Source: Marchantia polymorpha subsp. ruderalis
Lineage: Eukaryota; Streptophyta; Marchantiopsida; Marchantiales; Marchantiaceae
Direction of reading: 5' to 3'
Assembly: GCA_037833965.1 (NCBI GenBank)
Contig: AP031358.1
Span: 3,914,001-3,978,000 of the forward strand
Length of the DNA: 64,000 bases
Shown: in pieces, positions 13,327 to 25,000 of the stretch
Numbering within the stretch: position 1 is the first letter of the stretch
Layout of the letters: every line of letters begins with the position of its first letter
Translations under genes and position numbers: made by a program
The notes under the pieces: generated by a model
Database searches by the model: none
Told to the model about the DNA's origin: nothing
What the model saw: the letters and a program-made list of their open reading frames with translations, nothing else

Positions 13327-14999
13327 GTTGCTCGGTGTTCCAGTCGAGAATTCCCACGAGGTCAGAGTTTTCTTGGAACCACAATTTACGTTCAGACAGG
13401 TGCCGATTGTAGTTCATTCTCCAAATTTATTTAGTAGTTGACACACTGTAGATTTTAGCCCTTTCATAATTTGAACTTATGAAAACAGTCGAATCATGAG
13501 ATTGGCTTCAAATGGTTGGTTGCATCCGGGTTATGATAATCGGACCGTTAGATTGACCATCTTCTGAGCAACTCTCTTGACTTTGTAACACTTGATGATC
13601 ATGTTTTAGAACCCAAGATTCCTCCTCGTAATCGAGAGATCATGCAAATTTCCTTAATGGGTCCAAATTCACATCGGGCACGACAGATCGTCCGAGCAAT
13701 GTCCGATTCTCTTCGAGGTGGGACGCGTTTCCGCATTTGTCGCTCGCAGGAGGGAAAATGCTTCATGCTGTCATGTTCTATTCGCTCGGCGAAGGTTCAC
13801 TTCACCCCATGAAAATTGTCCACCTCGAGAGGCGTCGGTGATTTGGAAGAAGCCAGTCGACAAAGTATCGAACGAAGGAAACGACTGCGCGGGTACTTGA
13901 GCTCCCTAGTTCCTGATGTCTAACCGACATTCTAACCGCGGTTAGTAGCCGTAGCAAGGGCACGGGATTGTCCACCTCTACACAGTTCGTATTAACGTAG
14001 TTCATGTAGAATGGTAGAGAGGATGGTACAGTATGCTGGAGCGGAACGAGACGGCGTAGCGCCGCAGTCGCGGCAGGTCCCTCGGGAAAGGTCCTTCCGT
14101 TGCCATCACCCCGAACCCCGAACCGGGGGTTGCACTAACTTGACCTCACTGTAGTTCGCCCGATCGACGGCTCAGAGCTAGTCATCCTGCGCCTAGGGGC
14201 TCTTTCAGCCGTCGATCTGCTCGAAAAAATAAGCGCCGAGTTCTGATCCCGAGTGGTCGAGTCGAGTGAAGTTAGGGGCTGGAGCATTGAACCGCCCACG
14301 CGAGGCACGCACGGATGATTACGCCATAGTCCCCGAACGAGGGAGCGAGAGCGACTGCGCCAATAAGCGGCCCGTGATTAAGTTAATGTGGTTAGCTAAA
14401 CGGGTCACAAAGTGGGGGGAGTTAATGACACCTTGAAATAACAAAAAGGTTGGAAAACCCTCCCATCGAGGATCAATCCAAAGGGGTTGCGCCCCCATAT
14501 AGCACCTGTTTTGAAGATCCTAATGTATTCCATATATTTGGGGGAGTCCTTCTATGATTCATACAGTATTTCAATAATCATTACTGAAATGATTCTTCTA
14601 GGGATTAGTGGATTAGTATATATAAATACACTTGTTTAATTTAAAATGTGCAATTTTTATAGTTATTTCTTTCCAAAATAAAAGACGATCTTTTTCATAA
14701 ACGTTCGGATAAATGAATATCTGAAATATGGGATGAATCCAGAATATGTAAAGAGATGAACTTCAACTACTAATAGCTGCTTATTGGTTAGGTTAACTAA
14801 TAAATGTTCAAAACTATTTTCAAGGTTAATTTATAAAGTTAGCTTATTTTATGACATATATCATATGATCACGTCAACCAATACTCCTATATTAATAAAT
14901 TTTGTGAATTTTTATTTGAATAAAAAAACTGTCAAACTGTCACGCAGGCTAACACGAACATATAGATTTGTGTACCCGTAATACCAAAGGGCAAAAATG
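13327..14999. other. GC-rich structured island then AT-rich spacer
   Basis: 13330-14000 may be the promoter and leader of the LYR-motif gene and includes a perfect palindrome, CTAACCGCGGTTAG, at 13932-13945. 14020-14520 is conspicuously GC-rich, with several stems and runs of C and G, and codes for nothing I recognise. From 14520 to 15000 the DNA is AT-rich with no gene. Confidence 0.4.
14162..14217. repeat. Inverted repeat forming a GC-rich stem-loop
   Basis: GATCGACGGCT (14162-14172) and AGCCGTCGATC (14207-14217) are exact reverse complements. Imperfect pairing continues inward (CAGAGC against GCTCTTT). It lies in a GC-rich island inside AT-rich DNA, together with an ACCCCGAACC...GGGGGTT stem at about 14105-14132. 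Confidence 0.6.
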
Positions 15000-16250
15000 G
15001 AACTAATGAGAGGGCTTCGTAGTCGATCTCGGCCCTTGCCCTACCCACCCCACCCCACTCCCCCAAACTGCTGCTCAAAATCTGAGTCCTGACTGCAGCA
15101 CGTTCGGTGCTCGAGAGCTCCAACACTTGAGTCAGGCAGCAGGCAAACAGCAGCAGTCAGTAGTCCTACTACGCCGGACTGCTCATCGGGTCCTAGCAGA
15201 GTGGAGGAGGAGGCCTCGAGACTTGCTCGTCGGCTCTGCTCTGCTCTGGTCTGGTCTGCTGCAGCCAAATGTGCAGCTACTGAGAGAGGGTGGGTAAAAT
15301 TCGGGGGTGCAAACTTCAGTAGAACAAGGGAAGCATGGCAAAGGTCCAGCAAGGAGAGCAATAAATGGTGATACAGCCAACGGTCCCTCGAAGTATGTCT
15401 CGCGCAAGAAGCATCCATAAGCCAGGAGGTTGTTCGGAGCTCATTAATATCGGCGACCGTGCACTGCCTGCAACCCACGGAGGAACAAATCATCGCACAA
15501 AATGCCAGAGAAGCATGCAAAAGCTCCTCCACGGCTAGACTCCCTGCTTGCTTGCTCGATTTGCTCTGCTCGGACCTTGTGGACGCTCGTGAGAGAGGAG
15601 GCTACGGAGCTCATGTTAGTGCAGGGGCAGAAGAATTGGGACGTGTTGTGCCGGTGATTGTTCGCCTCGACGAACGATGGCAGTTGCTTGCTGCGTTCCG
15701 AAATGTGCAGGAGGAGCGGCAGCAGGATGTGCGATCCTACTAGACAATTGACGAGAAACAAGAGAGGAACGTGAGTGCAGAGGACGCACTGCCGTGCATT
15801 GCTTTGCAAGTCCAGTTTATTCTGCGAGTGTGGACTCTCGGACTGTCCACCAGAGAGATCGAGAGCTAGCGATAGGTCGTCGGCGGTAGCTAGGAACTCG
15901 AGTGATTGTCAGGTTTGGCTGTTTTCTCAGCAGTCCTACAGGGTGATTGGGTGCAGAAGACAAGAACAGGAGGATAGTAGAGGAGGAGTCCGGGTTGGGA
16001 CAAGAAATGTTGCACATTGTCGAAGTGCGGAGTAAAGAGGAGGCAGCATGAGAAACCTCTCCACGGTTTTAGCAGATTGCCGAAACTCCAGGTCAGTTTT
16101 AGACAGGACAGGGGGAGCTGAGGAATTCGTCAGTGTCAGGAAGCAGGCGTTTCTGCGTAGCGGAGCCGGTGCAATCGAGTGCAGTGGAATGAGCTGAGCA
16201 TCTCGGTCTCAGCTGTGGCGCTCAGTCGAAAAGGGGAGAGAGAAATCAAC
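15000..16250 (+). promoter_or_regulatory. GC-rich 5' region of the three-helix membrane protein gene
   Basis: This 1.25-kb CpG-containing stretch precedes an ATG at 16251 and probably contains the promoter and a long 5' leader. Several open frames on both strands (for example minus 15532-15041) are low-complexity, mutually overlapping and match no known protein, so I treat them as chance. No clear TATA box was found. Confidence 0.4.
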
Positions 16251-16847
16251 ATGAGTAGCTCGAGATCAGACAAAACCGAGGGCACTCACCAGTCCATCTA
16301 TGTGGACAGGGATCAAGCAGATGACATGAGAGTGTTCGTGACTCGGGACACGGCCAATCAAGCGCTCCAGTCCATCATCCAGGTGCATTTCGAGAAGACC
16401 TTAGAGAAGAAGCGGCAGGTCGACTTGCAGAAAAAGGAGCTATGGAAGCTGTTCATGGTGTTCTATCTGTTTCTGGCGATTCTACTGGTGGGTGTTCTGC
16501 TTTCCAATCGCCTCAAATGTCGTCATTCTTGGCCCCCCATAGCTCTCTGCGCTCTGGCTCACATTATATTCTACGTCGCAATGGCTCAAACCCTGAGAGC
16601 CGTGAATGGATTTAAGTACCAACGCAGATGCCACAAGCTCACTCTCGCTCTGGCCACCGAGAAGCTGAAAGCTCTCAGAGGAAATCCCGCAGACTCGGTG
16701 TCAGAGGAAGACTTCGAAGTTCACTACCAGGAACCGCACGACGACTACCTGAACAAATTCCAGCGCAAGTGGGCTCTGTTCACATTGTTCCTCACCGCGA
16801 CGTTCGCAGTCATGGTGTCCGGAATTGCGACCACCCTTTGCATCTGA
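16251..16847 (+). CDS. Intronless three-helix membrane protein, plant-type, unknown function
   Basis: The frame opens upstream, but the first ATG is at 16251 in AATCAACATGAG, a good plant context, giving 198 residues. Residues 1-60 are hydrophilic and contain an amphipathic charged helix (QALQSIIQVHFEKTLEKKRQ) that may be a coiled coil. Three hydrophobic segments follow at about 65-85, 94-114 and 174-196. Between the second and third is a basic then acidic loop (KLTLALATEKLKALRG, then SVSEEDFEVHYQEPHDDY). There is no signal peptide, so the N terminus is probably cytosolic. I recall similar unnamed transmembrane proteins in land plants but no function. Single exon, GC-richer than its surroundings, isolated gene. 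Confidence 0.78.
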   Translation: MSSSRSDKTEGTHQSIYVDRDQADDMRVFVTRDTANQALQSIIQVHFEKTLEKKRQVDLQKKELWKLFMVFYLFLAILLVGVLLSNRLKCRHSWPPIALCALAHIIFYVAMAQTLRAVNGFKYQRRCHKLTLALATEKLKALRGNPADSVSEEDFEVHYQEPHDDYLNKFQRKWALFTLFLTATFAVMVSGIATTLCI

Positions 16848-18555
16848 TCAGCTGAAACCCACCATCATTCACGACTTCGGTCACTCTGCCCCTCGACCGC
16901 CATTTTGATAGATGCGGAGCCTTGATAGTGGTGCCGTGTTCGACTCGACTACCAGTGGAGAGCTCTCATGGAGTAGAGTAGATAGTCAGACATTCGTGGG
17001 CTAGCGAGTCATGAGTGCAGGCTCCGGGAACGACATCAAGGCAGATGGGTAGCAAACAGAATAGAGAGAAGGCTTCGGGACAGATGATCAAACATATGAT
17101 GAAACCTGCAGATCCTCCTCGACCGGTGATTCGGCAGCGGAAAGGGCGACATAGAGGTAGACATAGCGCTCGTGGCTTTCAATTTGAAGATTATATCACA
17201 TTGCGCAATGGCTCGGGGGCTAGGTTGTTGGCCGAGAGCTGGTAGAGAAGCTGTTACTCAGGATGACTCATTTCTACAACTTTAGATCAAATTTTAGTTG
17301 AACAAACTCACAGCGGTGCTGGTCGCGACTGCAATCTCCTGACTATAAGGCCGACCTTACGAGATCTTTGTTTCAGTTCCAGAATTTAGAATCTGGTAGG
17401 CAGAGCTGATTGATGATGTTGCCGAGAAAAGCCTGGCCAGAAAGATCGCAGACAGTTAGAGCCGAGGTGGTGTTGGAGAATGTCTGCTGTTCCTTGAAGA
17501 TTGAGTTATTCGTGTGGATCTAAACAATGGAATCATAGATCAAGATTTCTGAACTTTTTCTCCACGAGATGACTTCGGTGTATCGACGTCTTTAGATTTT
17601 CATTCAGCCACAAATCACAGTTTCGACTGCATGCTTCTACTTCTGGGTGATGGTTCTATGTGTGTCGTCCTCATGTTTTCTATTCTGTTACCAGATGGAG
17701 AGGATGTACTAGGCGTAACAAGACTGCACATTAAAATTCGATTGTTCCATGGCTAGTTTGCAGCATCGAAAGTTCCTTACATGCCCTGGCTCCACAGTAC
17801 TATTCTCTTCTCAATCAATTGTTTATATGGAATATGCAACTTGTTTTCTACGTCCTGGCTGCACTTTCGGCTTTTTCTTTTCATGCGTCACGAGCTTCGG
17901 GCACAGCCTGGACAGAGAGAGACACGGACGAGTGGAAGATACAATCGTCATTTGAACATAGACATCTACGTTGGAGCAGCGACCATCCTTTTCCCGGTCG
18001 AATGGGGAAAAGGATTTTAAAAAAAGGATTCACGAGTCGACTGTAGATATTCGATTCTTGATTCGACAGCGGGCGGCACCTCGAGTCGAATCGTACACCC
18101 TTTTTCGTTCAGCATGCATTAGAAGCTCACGGAAAACTAATCCAGTCAACGAGACTTATCGCTCAACAGTGTCCGCTTGGAGACTCGGCATACGTACCGG
18201 CTCCGTCGTGATTTCAGGGTGAATAGGACGACATTGCACCTGTCTTACCCACCTCCTGACTGGAATCAACACTGAAAAGGACTTGCGCTGACCTACGCAT
18301 CGGTCTCTGACTTTTCCCTGTTAAGTTGTCTTCTGATGTAACGGAATTCGGATTTATCTGAAGGATCTGATACGTCTTCCATCCCTAAAGTAGTGGATCA
18401 AAGTATATACTTTCAATGTAAGTTTGGTATGAATTCAAAGGATAAGAGGTTTCACACCTCTATCGGACATCCATTCACGCTCTTTTTTCGTTGAACACTA
18501 AGATAGATGCTGATCCAAGGAGAATTAGCTAGTGGGTACGCAGAGAAAGGATTAG
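16848..18555. other. 3' flank of the membrane-protein gene
   Basis: Probable 3' untranslated region followed by spacer. Small ORFs at 17015-17245 and 17749-18222 are short, overlap one another in different frames and match nothing; the first starts at GTG rather than ATG. A possible poly(A) context (CACATTAAAATTCG) lies near 17728. No other gene is recognisable. Confidence 0.35.
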
Positions 18556-19162
18556 AGAGTTTTAACTCCCGGTAGTGTCTGCACTTCCGAGTGACATCTT
18601 CTTATTACTGATTTAAAATTCCAAAACCATTAGCTTTTAATTTGTAACTTTGTTCAATATTTCATTTTTGCAATAATGACATTATACTATCCAATATGTG
18701 AAAATTTCAAATGTAATTTCAGAGTTAAAATTATTATCATGATCACAATACATAGCTATGAAACATATTTTTATTCAAAGGTCTATATCAACAATTCACT
18801 CTTCCTGGGCTTCACTAAAATACTTCGCTATATATATTATCATCAATTATTTCACTAGAATTTGGTGTATTAATCTGAATTCAAACGCAATTATAACGCT
18901 TACATTCATCTGAATAATACAGATGTGCAAATGAATGCCATTTTCAAACCAAACAACACATTTATCGAATATCCTAGTACTCATTCATTATATAAGAAGT
19001 CTTTGCACTTTCTTTTTATAAGTAACACTTCCCAATAGTGATATCTAACTCTTACATCAAATGTATGTTGCATGTTGTTATACTCAAGGTTACTCACTTA
19101 ACTCTTGTGATCGACACTTCCAATAGTGACGTACATAGGTGCTAGGGTGTTAGGTTTAACTA
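18556..19162. mobile_element. Possible diverged non-autonomous TIR element
   Basis: The left end reads AGAGTTTTAACTCCCGGTAG, and the right end, reverse-complemented, begins AGTTAAACC. Both resemble the terminus AGAGTTAAACCTCCCAATA of the element at 30515-32149. Internal CCCAATAGTGA and CCAATAGTGACGTAC motifs, at about 19030 and 19122, match subterminal motifs of that element. About 607 bp long with no coding capacity. The ends are diverged and no target duplication was identified. Confidence 0.35.
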
Positions 19163-20123
19163 TGCATAATGCAATGTGACTGAAGAAAGGAGTCGGTTTT
19201 GTACATTGCACACAATTTTCAGCAGAGACCTAAGTTGTGGTCTACATTTGTTCAAAAAGCACTTCTGAGATTATATCATATGATTGTTGTTTATAAAAGG
19301 GCTATGTGTAAAGTTCTTTTGTAAATTTTTTTATGAAGAGATTAGATATAACTTTTTTTTTCTTCCAACGTTCTTTATATTCACTCTTTTGTTAATTTAT
19401 ATTTCCTTTTTTGATGTTTTTTTTTTCATTTTTTATTATACTCATTGGTGGAATATTGGTCGGATTGAGTTGTACATAAGCGTAAAAAATTTGTAAAAAT
19501 AATTGTAACGGAACTTGCTTGTATTATATTTTTCCGTGAAATTTTCTTTTACAAAGGTATACAATATAACAATGCAATATCACTTTCGTGAAAACCACCT
19601 TCAGTTGTCATTAAAGTAGCGTCAGTCATGCCACGGTGAGCAAAGGAGGCTCAATACAACTCATACACAGGTCATGGAATAAGTACTTAATATGAGTGAG
19701 CGCACACAGATAAAACCATGAGGCATAAAACAATACTGGAAGAGGTATGGAAGACGATAAGAAGCAGCTGACAAGAAGCTAACACATGCTCGTATCAAGA
19801 ACGACATTTGCAAGTCGATTGAATTTCGGAAAGTTGGCATAAGATTAGACGCTGAATTGTCCAACCGGCATTTATTGGACGCTGACATGACCGGGAAAGT
19901 ACGATCCAGCAAAGAAGAAGTGATTGCGTAGCGCACACATGGAATACACGAGCTCTGCTTTATGGCTAGCACCGACAAAGCAGCAACGTCCTCCTCATTA
20001 CTGATACTACTTTTTGGGGAAATTTCCATGACGGCCCTGTTTGGGTCGTAGTCGGCGAAGGATTGTAATAAAGTACAAAGGATTGTCGTCAAATAGTCAG
20101 CCTCAGAATCCTGGCTGATGGCC
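19163..20123. other. AT-rich spacer and 3' region of the thylakoid-protein gene
   Basis: 19170-19600 is very AT-rich and empty. 19661-20092 holds a 143-codon minus-strand frame lying just after the stop of the thylakoid-protein gene. It begins with TTG, not ATG, and is best read as 3' untranslated sequence. Confidence 0.4.
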
Positions 20124-21613
20124 TCATTGCCCAGCTGCTTCGGCGCGCTTCTTCAGAAGGTTTTCGGGCTGTGACATCTTCGTAACTCCGGGCTCAGATG
20201 TTTTCTCGTCGGTAGTTTGCGAGGTCCTGTACGCCCCGCGAGGAGTATCTTTTGCAGCTCCCAGAATTACGCCCCCCGATGCCTGCATGGTCCGAACATC
20301 ATCCATCAGTAACATTCAGATTGCAGATTTATTTTCTGAGGTTCAGGGAGTCACATACGAGATGATTGAAGATGCCTCTCGATTTGGTCCCTGGGTCGTC
20401 TGTTCACGTTCATGACTGAAGTCTATTACAGGGATGGAAATCTCCTCCCACCTTCTGTCTTACGCAGAAGATTCTTTCTCTTTCCAGGACTTCATCATCT
20501 GCTTGCTGATGGCTGAACTAAGACGTAAAGTTCGATCGTAGTCGGAGCTCAAGCTGGGGTTCAGTACCTTGTTCATCTAACATATCATGCCTTTCTTGCA
20601 TCAGCTACGACGACGACTGGTTCGATTGAACTCAAGCCGTAGCTATGGCAGAATTCATTACCTGGGCGTTTGACCTCGCTGATTCTTGAATGGTGTTGCT
20701 CTTAGCAGCACTCAGATTTGACGGCTCGGTGATGCCCCTCGTGAAGGCCTCCTGGGTCTCGCGCTTTCCTCCTTCGATTTTCTGCATGGCTGCTTCGGAC
20801 TGGCCCACAGCTAGTAAGCTTCCCGCCATCAGCAACGTACTCATGAGCATAGTGCGCCTCCCCGAAGTCTCAGGCTCCACATCCTGCATGCAGAATCCAT
20901 CACAGATTTGCTTAAGGTTGAATACTTCGCTTCGATCGTCGCTTCCTCACCTTCCCCGGTTTCCCCGATACAAATTAAAATGGGAATAAATTAATGCTGG
21001 AATCAACGTAATCGACGCTACGCTATAGCGAGCCTCTGGAATTTGCGTCGACGTGTGTCAGGACTGGCCCAGAGTTTCAGGTATGAGCATAAATTACGGG
21101 ATCGAGTGATTAGAAGTCATACAGGAAGATGAAATTTCTAACATGGCAGTCAAACGAGAAACAGCGCGCTATAAATGGAAGCCCTGATCATGATATGTGT
21201 GGTGCTTTACTTCACGGTACGCGAGTAGCCGGAGCATATTCTTTGTGCCCTGACCGATGGAAGCGGAGAGAATAATCAAACATCTTCATCCGTTGTCCAA
21301 GATATTCGAGTCAGAGAGATGAAATATCGACTTCAGGTCAACATCCCAGTGCTGTATGTAACCTGAAGGTTCATGCAGCATATTCCGGCTCCTCTGATTG
21401 AGACATCATGTGACATGGCGTCGTTAAACGCAGCAGATTCTATCTGGCGAGCTGCCCTCACCGACTTACCCTCTGCTTGATGCAGGGCGAAGCCGACATC
21501 ACGACGACCCTGCTGCGAGACGATTGCCCGACTGCTGTGGTGGCTCGCGATCCTCCCAAAATTTGCAGGGATGCCAATTGTCCTTGACCCAAGAGACTGG
21601 TCAAACTAGCCAT
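20124..21613 (-). CDS. Predicted chloroplast (thylakoid-targeted) small protein, three exons, unknown function
   Basis: Exons 21613-21470, 20883-20662 and 20282-20124 join in phase 0 through AGG|GTAAGT and CAG|GTAATG donors and give 174 residues. Residues 1-48 (MASLTSLLGQGQLASL...SRVVVMSASP) form a Ser/Ala/Arg-rich stromal transit peptide. Residues 57-58 are a twin arginine followed by a 16-residue hydrophobic stretch (MLMSTLLMAGSLLAVG) and SEAA, as in a bipartite Tat-type lumen-targeting signal. The predicted mature part (about 94 residues) is hydrophilic and rich in Lys, Glu, Ala and Ser, with no cysteines (MQKIEGGKRETQEAF... to SQPENLLKKRAEAAGQ). I do not recognise the family. It could instead stay membrane-anchored if the signal is uncleaved. 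A TATA box and a G-box lie upstream on the same strand, as expected for a photosynthesis-related nuclear gene. Confidence 0.65.
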
Positions 21614-21737
21614 GACGGTACACACGACTTCTCGGTGGCTAGGACAGTGTTTTACGATATTTCAGTCGAGAGATAGATCTGAGGTGCAAGTGAGGGATGA
21701 GACGCGGGAGTTTGATCGTGAGACAAAGCTTCCATGG

Positions 21738-21747
21738 TCTATATAAA
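21738..21747 (-). promoter_or_regulatory. Candidate TATA box of the thylakoid-protein gene
   Basis: The minus strand reads TTTATATAGA, 125 bases before the ATG at 21613. Predicted transcription start is near 21708, leaving a leader of about 95 nt. Confidence 0.5.
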
Positions 21748-21873
21748 CGTCTCGGAAAGAGGTCGATCGAGATCACGAGATCCAGTCTCAAAGCCTCTGT
21801 CTCCACTTGGCAAAAGGCAACACGACGCATGAGGAGCCCGAGTGCTGCCCAAGTGGAAAATACTCGAGTCCTA

Positions 21874-21879
21874 CACGTG
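21874..21879. promoter_or_regulatory. G-box (CACGTG) upstream of the thylakoid-protein gene
   Basis: ACACGTGG occurs about 130 bp upstream of the TATA box, a usual position for G-boxes bound by bZIP/bHLH factors in light-responsive promoters. A GATAA-type I-box core occurs farther upstream on the minus strand, near 22035. Confidence 0.45.
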
Positions 21880-22049
21880 GCGTGCATGACAGTTTTTCTC
21901 TCGGTCAGCTCCTCATGCATGCGTCGTCGACGTTCGCAGCCATGAAACAACGACAAGGGTTTTGCTCGACTTTGTGCCTGGTGTCTATGAATTCCGCGAG
22001 TTTTGAACTCGCGATGTTTGTCGTAGATCTTGTTATCCTCGAAGGGGGC

Positions 22050-25000
22050 CAGTAACAAGGAGGTAGAAGGTAAGCGAGTACATGCATAAGATATAGAGCT
22101 GAGGAAATCACCAGGAATCATTCGATGGTCTCTCGGGCCCACGTATTCACAAGATCAGAACTCGACATTCCCACATGGCGCTTAGATTTGAAGCCACTTC
22201 AAAGTTCTTCGAGATTTGGCAGGGAATTTCAACTAACTGAGAGATACACCACTGTCTCCAAGCACATCTGGGTTTATCGTTGTTCATTTTAGGATTGCTG
22301 TGTGACGGACGGGTGTTTACGATCCTTCGGCTGTCGGGTGCAAAACAATCTTCTCATGGTGCACTTTCATTACCGGGTTCAATTTCTTCGTTGCTTGGAG
22401 ATTTCATAGGATGCGAATGAAAGTGGGCAACTGCCTGCCTGCCTGACATCAATCCACTCCATTAGGACATTTCGTAGCTTGCCAATAACTGCATTCTCCA
22501 TAGTGGGGCGTTTGATTTGGGGATCCTACATGTTGGAAACATAATTTACTCATGTGTTGTAAGTCAAGCTATAAAGCAGGGTGTGGAACATATCAGAATC
22601 TAATCATAAGATAACTGTATTGAAGTTTCTATTTGATCATATTGCCTTACCAAGGTGTGAAAAAAAGTTTCAATAAACCAGTTAATTACTTGTTAGGGGC
22701 AAAAATTACTCATTAAGTTCGAATTATGTAAAAAATTTATAAATCAATGATCATAATATAATACTATACTCCTATTAAGCCGTAAAAAATGTATAACATT
22801 GTATGAAATCAAATGGATTGTGCCACCACTTTATATAACTGTCCTTGCGACAGTAAGAATTTCGACCTGAAACACCTTGACTCGCCACTTTATCCCACAA
22901 ACCACATCAACCCTATCTCACTAGTCAATTGGATCCATTGGTCATAAGGACGAGGAGTGCCCGTTGAAATTCTTTGGCCAAAGAAGTATGAAATTTTTTC
23001 GAAATATAGAATATGGCATGAAATGTTTATTTTATGTATTGTGAGATAGAATTTTTTCAATTCTATCTGACAAATAGATACATGAACAAACATCTTGAAT
23101 ATCCTATTTCAGTTACGATGAGATACTGTGCAGAACTGCATTCACATTGTTTTGTTAGAGTTTCTTGATCTCTCTTAAAAGAAGTCGTTCTTAGATATAG
23201 CCCAAGGTTGATATTTATTTTGAAAATTCTATTAATCTGTTCTAATATGTACTTTTTACTTCACATAAATTCTATTAAGAACTTAATTTAGATGAAATGA
23301 CATATTACAAGGTACATGTGTACGTCAATCTTCTTATACAACTGAAGCTTGCCGGTATAAATACTAGATATACTATTATTATAATCGACAGCGATGATAT
23401 TATTCCATATTTTTTGAGTAAAAAAAGTTCCATTTTTTATGATAAAAATTGCTGCATAGATCTTATCCTTAACTGGTAGGCATCATCACGATTTAGATTG
23501 GAATCTGTATGATTTTGTTATGATTTTATACAGCTGAAAATGTTTGGACTACGTTGAAAATTTAGTATCTTCAGACAGAAGTCTTGATTCCTTTATATCA
23601 TTGGAATGTGTGTGATATCAAAATTGAAATCGTGAAATGGCGCACAGTTTCAGGTTGCGACCGTATTCCCCAGGCGGATCATAATCATTTTCAAAACTAA
23701 GAAATTTTATAAAAAATGGAAAAAAACAGATAATTTCGTTATTATATTGTAAGACTGTGAATTAATGGCGTCAGTTTTAGCATAAAAAAAGTCGCTTCCT
23801 TGGATCTAGCCCTAAGGCTTGTGATTATCTGTTTTCAAACTAGGTTGAAGAATCTGCTGTCTCGAATTTTGGCCGCATGGGGCCTCTCAGCACTCGTTTA
23901 TCTATTGTATTAAAGCTTTGAGAGGTTTCACCTTTCATGACCCAGACGGTCGTCACAAAGTCCTAACGTTTCTGCTTCAAGCAGGAATGTTGGGAGCCGG
24001 GATCTTGAAATCCATGGGAACGGGAAATGCTTCTTCTTTTTTCAAGTTATGAACACGAACATTTGAATGAATAGGGGGCCTCTCTATGATATATATATAG
24101 TTTGAAACCATTTCGGTGTCAATAACCCGATAATAATTGATGCTTAGATTTAAAAAAATTGAAGAATATAAGGGGTAACCTATGAGGATGGTAAACCCAT
24201 GAGAGATAGAGCAGATTTTGCTGTATTTTGATTTATGAAGTCAAACTATGTGAGGCTTTAAAGATAACAAACGTTGAACTTTCCTTATAAAGGTGTAAGG
24301 TACAGTTCACAAACCTAGATAGTTAGGAGATCTTAGTTGCAGGAGGACATGTTTCCAGCATGATGGTCTTAGGGCCTAGTCCCATCTGCCCCCTATGTTT
24401 CATCTATGGAAGACTTAGGAAACCCAAGTGGTTTCTCCAATTATTCACCTGAGTACGGTGGAGCTTTAGATTACAGATGAAGTCTTCAAGCGTTCGTTTG
24501 TTTGGGGCCTCCAATGGCCAGCTGTTTGTCTTACTTCACATTCTGGTGACTTGTATTATAAAGTATCACGTCGATGAAGATCTCTCTACAATTGTCAAAC
24601 TGACATTTCTCGTAAGATTGAAAATGCACAATCCTGTTGAGTGGAACCACGTAAATATAAAACACTTAAAGAGCAAAAAACGACAATAAAGCTCGATCTC
24701 GTCCGTCGCTGTTGAACTCCCGCCAGGCATTGGATCCGGACTCAGCCTTCCGTCCGCTCTACTTCGCTCTCTTCCATCTACTTTCAGAAATCGTAGCACG
24801 TAAACGTAGAGGTCGCGACCTGCAAACTGTAAGCTATCTGAGATTCTTCTGATGCCTGAAGACTGAGAAAGCATGGAGCCCCTGTCGTTCGACCGAAATC
24901 CAGCACGACCAGCACCCAGTCGCAACCGATATTCCTTCCGACGGTGTGAGTTGACCAATCCATGCAGAGCCATCGGGCGATCCGATCCCTACGCTAGGCA

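Noticed and set aside
13145-13417. 90-codon minus ORF overlapping LYR exon 1
   Set aside because: A shadow frame; the LYR-containing frame has a true ATG, a donor site and a family pattern.
15041-15809. Overlapping minus-strand ORFs of 121-163 codons
   Set aside because: Low-complexity Ser/Leu/Cys-rich frames in a GC-rich leader region, no splice logic, no family.
16179-16250. Longer N terminus for the three-helix membrane protein
   Set aside because: It would need a GTG start; the first ATG, with good context, is at 16251.
19661-20092. 143-codon minus-strand ORF
   Set aside because: Starts with TTG and lies in the 3' region of the thylakoid-protein gene; no recognisable domain.
21639-22142. 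167-codon minus-strand ORF
   Set aside because: Begins at GTG and overlaps the TATA box, G-box and leader of the thylakoid-protein gene; no domain.
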